Source: Symbiodinium natans (taxonomy: Eukaryota > Sar > Dinophyceae > Suessiales > Symbiodiniaceae). From it: 64,000 nt of DNA. This document shows positions 57,548-64,000 of the stretch, one piece after another (the stretch's first letter is position 1; each line of letters starts with the position of its first letter). Made by a program: the position numbers and the translations under genes. The notes beneath the pieces were generated by a model, which searched no databases, was not told the DNA's origin, and saw nothing but the letters and a program-made list of their open reading frames with translations. Location: positions 124,001 through 188,000 of the forward strand of contig CAJNDS010002160.1 of NCBI GenBank assembly GCA_905221605.1. The letters are read 5' to 3'.

Positions 57548-59070
57548 ATGGCAAGCTTTTCCAGACGTTCTCTTGAGTACGCCTTTCTTGAAGAATGGCT
57601 GGTGGACTGCAAGCTCACCGGCGCCCCCGCAGAGGTCATCCGACAGGCTGCCCGTCGCTGGTCGAAGGTTCGCGGGGAAAAGCTGGGACAGTTTCGCACG
57701 CCACGCTTGCTGCCAAGCATGGAGTATGAAACAACAGCGAATTGCGCAGTCCATGAGGGTTGCCACAGTGGTGCTGGTCTTGTTTGGAGGTTCAGAGGCA
57801 GGTGGGAGACAGAGACCACGTACAAGCTCCATGTTTCTTATGCAGATGACCACAGTGGGGACGTGCGCACGAAGACTCGAAGTGCCAAAGCTTCTTCTCC
57901 GACCCTTTCAGTCCAAGACCACCAACATGTCATAGAAGCTGCAGAGTTTCTTCTTATGCATGGAATGAAACCGACTCCCTCAGCTGTGGCTGTTAGGCTG
58001 AAAGCTGCTGGCCACGACCGTGTGGCGGACAAGCCCATGCGGAGTGTCCTCCAGTGGCGGCACCGAAATTTTGGCGACGCAACTTCTGAGTTCCTCCGAA
58101 GTGAAGAGCAATTCGAGAGCTTTGCTTCGCAGTACATGAATCCGGATGTAGGTCCCATTGCCTTCTCCTTTTTGGATGTACGAGCGTTCAGCTGGGTGGT
58201 GCTGTGTGTCTCCTTCTTCGACTTGTTGCAGGAGCAGCATGATGCGGGCCTGCTGGAGATATTTTGCCTCACGAGCGACTTCACTTTTAATTTGGAGTGG
58301 ATGGGTTTCAGCTACGGCATCATTGCTTTGATCGTTATGAGGAAGTTGGCTGGGCTGTGGCGGCGCAGCACTTGGCCCCTTGTAGTTCTCTGTGGAAAGC
58401 GAGAGAACCGCGATCAGTATGAGAGGGGCTTTGCAGCCCTGAAGGCTGAGCTGTTGAGACGGAATATTCGGTTTCCTGACCAAATCAATCTGGACTATTT
58501 CGCTGGATCTCGGGAGGCAGTTTCTGCCATCTTTCCGCGTGTCCGACAGGTGCCGGACATGTGGCACCAGAGACAGAACTTGATCCGCAATGATCGTAAA
58601 GGACATGCGGCAAAGCACCTTCGCCAAGAAGGCTTGTCCCAATCGCCCAAAGCCAAGGCAAAGGCGAGAGCAAAGCCGAAGGCAAAGGCGAAAGCAGGGG
58701 CGCAGGCCAGGCCCAAAAAGCAGAAGCAGGATGCTCCTCACCTTTCGAGAAGGAACATCGGCGCCTGGCTGGTGCTGCTTGCAGAGTTTTTGTTCTTGCC
58801 GACACGTGCCTTCTTTCACACAATCCTCAACGCTGTGCTTCAAAGGGTGCAGTACGTTTGGCAAGAGACGCGGTGGTTGGCATACTACCAGAAACAGTAC
58901 GTTTCTCAAAAGCCCAGACAGGAACAAGAAGACGGGTCTTCTTTCTTTTGGCATGGTCCCTGGTGGTCGGGCCCTGGTTCTGGTTTGCGCGGTCGGCCAG
59001 CTTCGCAGCAGCCGATTGAGTCTCTGAACAGCGCCTTCAAGCGCTTGATGAGAAGCTTCTTGTCTGCAAT
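57548..59070 (+). CDS. Mutator-like (MULE) transposase, exon 1 (catalytic core)
   Basis: About 507 codons from ATG 57548 to donor GCAAT|GTCAGG. N-terminus: a C-x5-C...H-x6-H set (Cys66, Cys72, His95, His102) that could be a WRKY/GCM1- or FLYWCH-type zinc finger for end binding. Core: Asp244 in TSDFTFN, Asp316 in LDYFAGSREAVSAIFP, the DMWH box at 337-340 (the MULE (C/D)xxH signature) and Glu491 in PIESLNSAFKR. This is the MULE DDE order, with 72 residues between the two Asp. A Lys/Ala-rich basic linker (about 368-394) lies between the H box and Glu. MULE transposases cut and paste DNA with 9-11-bp target duplications. The core has no stops or obvious missing residues, so the gene may be functional. 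The ORF continues past the donor through a G-rich intron and then drifts out of coding frame. Confidence 0.85.
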
Positions 59071-59197
59071 GTCAGGGTTTGGGGGAGGGGGTGGGGGGAG
59101 GAGGCAAGATTTCTCACAGGTTGACTGCTCGTTCCCCACATATCTGGTTGCTACATGTTCGTATTCTGGACTGGGCTTATATTGCTCTGTTTTCCAG
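59071..59197 (+). other. Intron 1 of the MULE transposase gene
   Basis: 127-bp GT-AG intron (GTCAGGG...TTTTCCAG). Removing it joins AT to A, keeps frame and restores continuous coding into exon 2. It contains a G-rich run (GGGGGAGGGGGTGGGG), like several other introns here. Confidence 0.75.
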
Positions 59198-59747
59198 ATC
59201 AAGTCAGTCAGCCGGAGGTCAGCGCAGGCTGAACACGCATGCCGCGGTTGTGACTTCGCTTTGCGAGGTCTTGGAGACCTGGGCAGAGCCTTTGCTTGCA
59301 AACGAGGAGCATGGCCAGAATGTGGTGTCCCTCCGAGCCCCGCCAGACAACCTGTCCATGGGTTGTCCCACCTCCCCGGACGACTGGATGTGGTCAACTG
59401 GGCGGGTCCTTAGGCGGCCATTTGGAGAGGCATGTTTCTACGCTGGCATAAAGCCGATTTTGCGGCGAATGCGGTTGCCAAACTCGCCATATTATTCCAA
59501 GCTGAAATCTGCCTCGGACAGCCCTGATGGTCCAACTGTGTGGTATTGCATGGCGCAGAAAGTTCCGCTCAAGATCCCCCCGCACACGGCCATGAAGATG
59601 CTCACCCATATGAGGACTCGAAACGTTCAGTCACTTCAAGGCATTCTGCGAAAAGATGGCATACTTCAGCCGGCTGATGAATCCGAGCAGGCTCCGTTGA
59701 GGTTTGACCTCGACTCTTACCGTGATCTCCACAACACCTATTGCCTG
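59198..59747 (+). CDS. MULE transposase, exon 2
   Basis: 550 nt. With exon 1 (1523 nt) the total is 2073 nt, exactly 691 codons. It begins with the helix following the catalytic Glu (SSQSAGGQRRLNTHAAVVTS) and continues through a Trp/Arg-rich segment into a region that ends LHNTYCL. The donor is TGCCTG|GTATGG. In MULE proteins this zone lies between the catalytic core and a SWIM finger, which is what follows in exon 3. Confidence 0.75.
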
Positions 59748-59807
59748 GTATGGCGAGTTGGGAAGGACAGCCGGTCTCTCGTTTTTTGTCTTGCCTAAGC
59801 TTTACAG

Positions 59808-60014
59808 AGGGCAAGCGCTCACAGTTGCTTTGTCTTCCTCTCAGACCCGCAGGAGCCACGGGTCTCTTGTACGTGCTGGATCAATTGCTGGCACGGTGCG
59901 TGCCAGCATCAATTCGCCATTGAGTGTTTCTTGGGCATGCGCCGTGAGAAGCGATTGCTAGCCACAGCTGATGAAGTCGAAGTCGTTGAACGGGGACAAA
60001 GGTCAGATGACGAG
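59808..60014 (+). CDS. MULE transposase, exon 3 (SWIM zinc finger)
   Basis: 69 codons in phase 0 after acceptor AGCTTTACAG (ends 59807), following a 60-bp intron. The frame reads SCFVFLSDPQEPRVSCTCWI and NCWHGACQHQFAIECF. The set C-x-C-x8-C-x-H is the SWIM signature, a zinc finger common near the C-terminus of MULE transposases and thought to bind DNA or partner proteins. After it come a basic stretch (MRREKRL) and an acidic helix ending SDDE. The donor is GAC GAG|GTCGGG. If the donor is not used, the frame ends at TAG 60051. This reading frame differs from the longer frames that overlap it. Confidence 0.7.
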
Positions 60015-60075
60015 GTCGGGGCAGCCTGCAGAGCTTTTCTCTTGTTGGGATAGGGCTTGTCGTGCTTATTGCCAG

Positions 60076-60135
60076 GGCATTGATGCTCGCTCGCCAAAAA
60101 AATGGAAGAGGAAGCAACCGTCTGCAAACTTGCAG
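60076..60135 (+). CDS. MULE transposase, exon 4 (basic NLS-like segment)
   Basis: 20 codons in phase 0 after a 61-bp intron (60015-60075, ending TTGCCAG). The frame reads GIDARSPKKWKRKQPSANLQ, a likely nuclear-localisation segment. The apparent 3' boundary is CAG|GCCCTG, which would be a GC donor. Confidence 0.5.
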
Positions 60136-60335
60136 GCCCTGTGTTGAGATATGTTCAAGTGGCAGCACAGGCTTGTGAAAAGACTTTTTCTAATCGTGTT
60201 TGTTTGGAGCCATTTCTCCAGGCACCTGCTGTTGCTACCAGCTTGCACAGTGCCCCTGCGAGCAGTATCCCTGCCGTAAGCCGCCAAACCCGGACGCAGC
60301 CAAGCTCGATCCCTACGCCTTAACCTGCTCCCCAG

Positions 60336-60600
60336 GTACTTTGGACCACGCCGACGCAGGACATGAACCTGCTCTGGCATCGATACCAAGTTCCACGCCA
60401 GGCCATGTGGGACCAGCCACACTGTCGACCTTAAAACCCTAAACCTGCTCTCCAGGTGCTTTGGATGACCAGGCCGACGCAGGACAGGAACCTGCTCTGG
60501 CAGTGTCAAGTTCCATGCCAGGCCGTGTGGGACCAGCCGCCCCAACTCCTCCACCCTCGACCTAAAAACCTGCTCTCAGGCGCTTTGGTGGACCAGGCCG
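60336..60600 (+). repeat. Tandemly duplicated exon-like unit, third copy entering the final exon
   Basis: Segments starting at 60336, 60456 and about 60583 follow a CCTGCTC(T)CC(C)AG-type acceptor and share CTTTGG, GCCGACGCAGGACA, CCTGCTCTGG, AAGTTCCA and CCAGGCC(A/G)TGTGGGACCAG. The repeat length is about 120 bp. Copies 1 and 2 span 71 nt to a shared GTGGGACC donor-like site, so using both in series would break frame; they may be alternative exons or decayed duplicates. Copy 3 runs into the long terminal exon. Confidence 0.8.
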
Positions 60601-60863
60601 CTGCAGAACATGAAGAGGGCGCGGCAGCACTGCCGCTGCCAGTGCGTCCTCCGCCTTTCATCCAAGTTCCGGGCGAAGCTTATGGCAAGAGGATGTTGAT
60701 CCCAGTGCCTGCGATGGAGCTGCTCTTGGGAGAAGGTATGGTGGAGCTCAACCAGTCCGAACTCGGTTTGCATTACGCTTGGGCGGACGTATTGCCAGTG
60801 AACTTGCAGCAGCAAGCGCTCTTGCAAGCTCTGTGCCTGAAGGTCATCAGAAGACGTCTCTAG
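60583..60863 (+). CDS. Terminal exon of the transposase gene or a small separate protein
   Basis: After an acceptor ACCTGCTCTCAG at about 60582 the frame reads LVDQAAAEHEEGAAALPLPV, then PPPFIQVPGEAYGKRMLIPV and a helical end with MVELNQSELGLHYAWADVLP, to TAG 60861. Hydrophobic spacing is good and there is no internal stop. No known domain. Position and orientation suggest the C-terminus of the transposase protein, but the splice path across the duplicated units is unresolved. Confidence 0.5.
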
Positions 60864-61040
60864 CACGTAGATGGAAGCCAGGTTGACCCTTCTTACGCCT
60901 TAAGGGTGTTCAGAAGAGGTATGTCAGTGAAAGTGTTGACGCGTGTGAAAATCATGCCATTGGGTCTGTTGAGAAGTTTTACCGCGCAATAGACAAGTCG
61001 GCCCGGCGACGGCAGTCCTGCAGGCCTGCTGCAAACGAGC

Positions 61041-61289
61041 ATGGCGTCGCCTGTGCGTGCTGCCCGCAAGTCTGAGGCCGGAAGTCTTGTTCTCACGCGC
61101 GCAGTCTTCATGTTCTCCAAACTTGCAGGTCCGAAGCCCCACGTCCGAAGTTCTTTCGCAGGACAGCCCGAAGACCAGTTGGCCCGCAGACTGTTTTGCG
61201 TTTCCCGACAGCAAGGAAGCTCAGGCGGCTGCAGACCCGGCAGAGCCGTCCGAGGACTGCGCTCCCTGCCCACCCAAAACCAGTTTTAG
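61041..61289 (+). CDS. Candidate first exon of the histone-H3-like gene
   Basis: ATG 61041 opens a frame that begins MASPVRAARKSEAGSLVLTR. ARKS occupies residues 8-11 counting Met, the same place as the Lys9-Ser10 motif of canonical H3 tails. The frame is open to 61287. Likely splice sites lie within it (CAG|GTCCGA at 61128), but the introns they would define are very short. Whether this exon joins the H3-fold exon at 61987 is unproven. Confidence 0.35.
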   Translation: MASPVRAARKSEAGSLVLTRAVFMFSKLAGPKPHVRSSFAGQPEDQLARRLFCVSRQQGSSGGCRPGRAVRGLRSLPTQNQF

Positions 61290-61307
61290 GCCTGGAAACT
61301 GTTTTTT
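61276..61307 (+). repeat. Intronic hairpin copy
   Basis: AAAACCAGTTTTAGGCCTGG followed by AAACTGTTTTTT. It is followed 14 bases later by TGCAG and a coding-like frame at 61322, consistent with a 61-bp GC-AG intron at 61261-61321. Confidence 0.8.
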
Positions 61308-61545
61308 GGCCTGTGGTGCAGGATTTGCTTTTCCGCGCGTTTCAGGGCAAGGACCGCTCTCGGGACTCTCGGTCTGCGTGAGAGCCCATTGCGTGTGCCC
61401 ACAGGCAAGTGAAAAGTGCAGGTTCCCGAGCTGGAGGTGAGTTTTCTCGACGGGGCAAATATCCTGCACTTCTTCGATGGGCGTCGGTTGGAGGAGAGCC
61501 CATGCACAAACAACAAGTACATGTGCTCGTGCTGGAATCTGCCAG

Positions 61546-61951
61546 GACTATGTCATTTTTGACAAGCAAGGTCGGTGCCTGGACTTAGACACGGCCTGCG
61601 GCTGTGAAGTTGAAGACTTTCCTCTTCGAGTCTTTGCAAGGTCTGCGCAGGCTGCTGTGTCTGTGTACTGCGCGGTGGGCTTCGGAGTCTCCATACCCTG
61701 AACCCAAACCCCTCGTGCAGGCTGCTGCTCCGTCTCGTTTGGATGTGAACTCGCCCCTCGTGCCGGACTTCCCGCCTCCCTTGAGCCAGGATTGGGCCAG
61801 CTTCGTTTGCATCTGTGTTCAGGGAAACTGGCAGTCAAATTAGTCACGAGGACCCTGCTTTTCGCTTGCCCTTCTCTGAAGACTGGGGCCAGCTCCTCCA
61901 GCAGTTTTTCGAAGGCAAGCGTGCAGAGGAGATCTGCAATAGCTGGGCATG
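61546..61951 (+). CDS. Upstream exons of the H3-like gene (IFD module, copy 1)
   Basis: The first exon, 61546-61639, follows AATCTGCCAG and reads DYVIFDKQGRCLDLDTACGC and EVEDFPLRVF to donor GCAAG|GTCTGC. The second starts at 61790 after TTGAGCCAG; joining the two keeps frame across a 150-bp intron. It reads SFASVFRETGSQISHEDPAF and LPFSEDWGQLLQQFFEGKRA to about 61951. The first module is repeated at the start of the H3-fold exon (DWAIFD...DFPLSVF). The join from about 61951 to 61987 is unresolved, because any intron there would be 40 bp or less. No known domain for the module. Confidence 0.5.
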
Positions 61952-61986
61952 CGCAGGGTTGGGGTTCACGGGGTCCTCGTAGACAG

Positions 61987-62718
61987 GACTGGGCCATATT
62001 CGACGCCTCCGGCACTCTCTTCTCCTTGAAGTCGAGCCATGTGCCCGACCCGAAAGACTTCCCCCTCAGCGTCTTCTGTCTCATTTTGGACGACGTGCCG
62101 CAGAAGCCAAAGCGCGTTGGCAAGTACAAGGGCTGCGTTGTCTCCGGATACAAGCAAGGCAAGAATGCCGAGCGGGAGATTCGACAGATGCAGGCAAGCA
62201 AGGACTTCGCGATCAAGAAGCTGCCGTTTAAGCGGCTCGTTAACGACGTTGTCAAGGATGTGGTTTGGTACAAGAATGCCGAGCGCCAGCCGGGGGAGGC
62301 TCCTCACGAAGTGCCGAAAGTGTCGGCCGAGGCGCTGGCCGTGTTGCAGGTAGCTGCTGAAAGTCTGTGCGTCGAGCTCCTGCGTGGCTATGATCAGTTC
62401 GCCAGCCATGCCAACCGAAAAACCATCACTCCAAGAGACATGATTGCCACCAGACAGTTTACCGGAGGCATGACTCAGCACTTGCTCCATGTGCTGAGTG
62501 AAGATGATCGCCACCGTTTTGCTCAAGTGTGTGGGCTGGCATCGAGAAAATGCACGAGAGGAGATTGGGTGTGCACAACGCCTGCCTGCCTCGCCTACCC
62601 CGTCGGCACACGTGGGCGAGTGAGCAAGATTTTGGAGAACGGGAACGTCCAGATCATTCTTGAGGAGTCTCAGAAGATGGTCGCGCTGGAAGACTGGCAA
62701 GTAGAGGCCACCAAGCGC
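61987..62718 (+). CDS. Divergent histone H3-fold protein (core exon)
   Basis: 244 codons in phase 0 after acceptor CGTAGACAG. Order: IFD module (DWAIFDASG...DFPLSVF); basic linker; H3 fold at 62173-62460. Alpha-N/alpha-1: REIRQMQASKDFAIKKLPFK then RLVNDVVKDV, matching H3 REIRRYQ...LIRKLPFQRLVREIAQD. Loop 1 is enlarged by about 12 residues relative to H3 (KNAERQPGEAPHEVPK). Alpha-2 is SAEALAVLQVAAESLCVELL and loop 2/alpha-3 is HANRKTITPRDMIATRQF, matching HAKRVTIMPKDIQLARR. After the fold comes a Cys/Trp-containing SH3-like domain (PVGTRGRVSKILENGNVQII then ALEDWQVEA). Canonical H3 ends right after alpha-3, so this C-terminal extension is unusual. A long loop 1 is seen in cenH3/CENP-A, but I see nothing else that makes this a centromeric H3. 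It lies 1.1 kb downstream of the MULE gene on the same strand. Confidence 0.85.
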
Positions 62719-62810
62719 GCAAAATCAGTTTTCAGCCTCCAAACTGTTTTTTTTCTCAGTGGGGGAGGGGGGTGGTGAGGAGGCTTGTTTTGGAAGCTGA
62801 CAGTTGTCAG
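62719..62810 (+). other. GC-AG intron carrying the hairpin
   Basis: AAGCGC|GCAAAATCAG...GTTGTCAG|GCAGAC. The 92-bp intron contains the hairpin AAAATCAGTTTTCAGCC/AAACTGTTTT (62721-62754) directly behind the GC donor, plus a G-run. Its removal keeps frame into the last exon. Confidence 0.6.
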
Positions 62811-62849
62811 GCAGACAAGAAGGAAGCCGAGCCTCGGAAGGCCTGTTAG
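62811..62849 (+). CDS. Last exon of the H3-like gene
   Basis: 13 codons in phase 0 reading ADKKEAEPRKAC then TAG: a short basic/acidic tail. An alternative frame stays open to 62991 (KGKPIQRPLTLNVGKVRKLM), so a longer, Lys-rich tail is possible if the acceptor differs. Confidence 0.5.
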   Translation, partial: ADKKEAEPRKAC

Positions 62850-62972
62850 AAACCTAATCCCGAAAGGCAAACCCATCCAAAGACCCTTGACCCTGAACGT
62901 GGGAAAGGTTCGAAAGCTGATGGTGAAGGCGAAGGCCTCGCCGGCACCGAGCTTGAACACCTTTGAGGACGC

Positions 62973-63080
62973 GATACCTTCTCACTCCTAACCCGTTTTG
63001 TAAGTGCGACACCTTCTCACTCCTAAACTCACCCTGTAAGTAAGATACCTTCTCACTCCCAAACTCGTCCTATAAGCATC
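62973..63080 (+). repeat. 35/36-bp tandem repeat, 3 copies
   Basis: Units start at 62973, 63008 and 63044. Each is GA(T/C)ACCTTCTCACTCC followed by (T/C)AA and ...TAAG, just beyond the H3-like gene. Confidence 0.9.
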
Positions 63081-63354
63081 GAAATCCAGTGTCATCCCCA
63101 CACATACAGACATGCGCTCGATACACGCCCTTTTGACAGGACAAGCCTGTTCATTCAATGCCAGGGGGAGGAAGTTTCGAGGTGAAGGCGCGGCCTAAAC
63201 CTGGGCATGGCGACCATGTATCCACGGTATCCCGGGCATGAAACACGCTGTAATACACCTTTGAACAGGAGGACTTGGACCTCCATTTTCCTGCTGAGAG
63301 CGGGGCGCACAACATGGAGCAGCATGCTCCCATGGCAGAGCCCGGCGATGTGAG

Positions 63355-64000
63355 CAAGACCCCGCAGGACTTTTCAAGAGGGTGAAGTCCTGCAGAGCCC
63401 ATCCGCCCCCCGAAAAAATGGTGACGCGTGCTTTTGCCAGGCCAAGAAGAATCGAGCGAAGCCATCTCCTGCTAGCCGGCAGGCACGCAGGGGTTCAGCG
63501 TGTGGCGCAGTACCCCCAGCTCCACCCCGCTTTGGAGATCCAAACTGATTTTTGTGAATGCCCGCAGGACCTTTCAAGCGGGTGAACCCCCCCAAAAAAA
63601 TCTTGCTGACGCGTGCTTTTGCCAGGCCAAGAAGAAAGAAGCGAAGCCATCTCCTGCTAGCCGCCAGGCACGCAGGGGTTCAGCATGCCCAGCTCCACCC
63701 CGCCTAAGAAGAAACATCGAAGCCATCGCCTGGTAGCCACCAGGCACGCAGGGGTTCAACATGTGGCGAAGCCCCCCCCCCAGCTCCACCCCGCCCAAAA
63801 ATCAGTTTTGGAGATCCAAACTGATTTTTGTGAATGCCCACAGGACCTTTCAAGAGGGTGAAGTCCTGCAGAGCCCCCCAGCCCCCCCAAAAAAGCTCGG
63901 TGACGCATGCTTTTGCCAGGCCAAGAAGAAACAAGCGAAGCCATCTCCTGCTAGCCGCCAGGCACGCAGATCCACCCCGCCTCAAAATCAGTTTTGGAGA
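63355..64000 (+). repeat. Tandem exon-intron repeat units with the hairpin, cut by the window end
   Basis: Recurring blocks are GCAGGAC(C/T)TTTCAAG(A/C)GGGTGAA at about 63364, 63565 and 63839; GACGC(G/A)TGCTTTTGCCAGG at 63423, 63608 and 63902; and GCCATC(T/G)CCTGCTAGCCGCC with GGCACGCAGGGGTTCA. Full hairpins (AAAATCAGTTTTGGAGATCC/AAACTGATTTTT) are at 63797-63829 and, cut by the edge, 63984-64000; a half copy is at 63531-63555. Each hairpin is followed by TGAATGCCC(A/G)CAG and then the same GGACC block, like an intron end before a duplicated exon. No long frame survives. Confidence 0.85.

Overview
The window reads as nuclear DNA of a dinoflagellate, probably of the Symbiodiniaceae/Suessiales type. 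The evidence is: short exons separated by short introns with GT-AG and apparent GC-AG boundaries; every exon I can defend lying on the + strand; plant-type TTTAGGG repeats; many microsatellites and G-runs; short dispersed hairpins inside introns; and a degenerate copy of the dinoflagellate spliced-leader sequence. No bacterial operon, rRNA gene, tRNA gene or CRISPR array was found. Most long open frames here are artefacts of skewed repeats or antisense shadows of + strand exons. Exons were read by eye from splice signals and reading phase, so gene boundaries outside 55-63 kb are tentative.

Layout. 1-9.6 kb: mostly intergenic or intronic, with a palindromic foldback element at 3975-4926 (about 290-bp arms, subterminal GTAACGGAAAC-type motifs, a TTTAGGG loop, possible 9-bp target duplication). 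9.6-21 kb: a run of + strand exons of one or more alpha-helical, charged proteins with CTFxPxIN-type motifs. 23.3-29.6 kb: about 6 kb of tandem repeat, C-rich then switching to G-rich on the + strand, interrupted by a frameshifted gag-like coding island (25.55-26.99 kb). 30-45 kb: sparse candidate exons and microsatellites, including a large CA tract and a GGTGGAGGGT minisatellite. 45-54 kb: further + strand exons of unrecognised genes, one ending in a sequence that resembles the SNM1/Artemis nuclease C-terminal motif.

The most interesting part is 55-63 kb. Three + strand genes lie close together: an RS-domain protein with a CCHC-like zinc finger; a complete-looking Mutator-like (MULE) transposase with a DDE triad and a SWIM zinc finger split over at least four exons that keep phase; and a protein carrying a clear but divergent histone H3 fold with a long loop-1 insertion and an SH3-like C-terminal extension. 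The block is bracketed by arrays of a short hairpin (AAAACCAGTTT...AAACTGGTTTT), single copies of which also sit in introns of these genes. I infer that this may be a composite mobile element or domesticated locus that couples a MULE transposase to its own histone-like protein. The adjacency and the folds are visible in the sequence; the functional link is inference.

The window ends inside a tandemly duplicated exon-intron repeat (63.35-64.0 kb) that continues beyond the edge.
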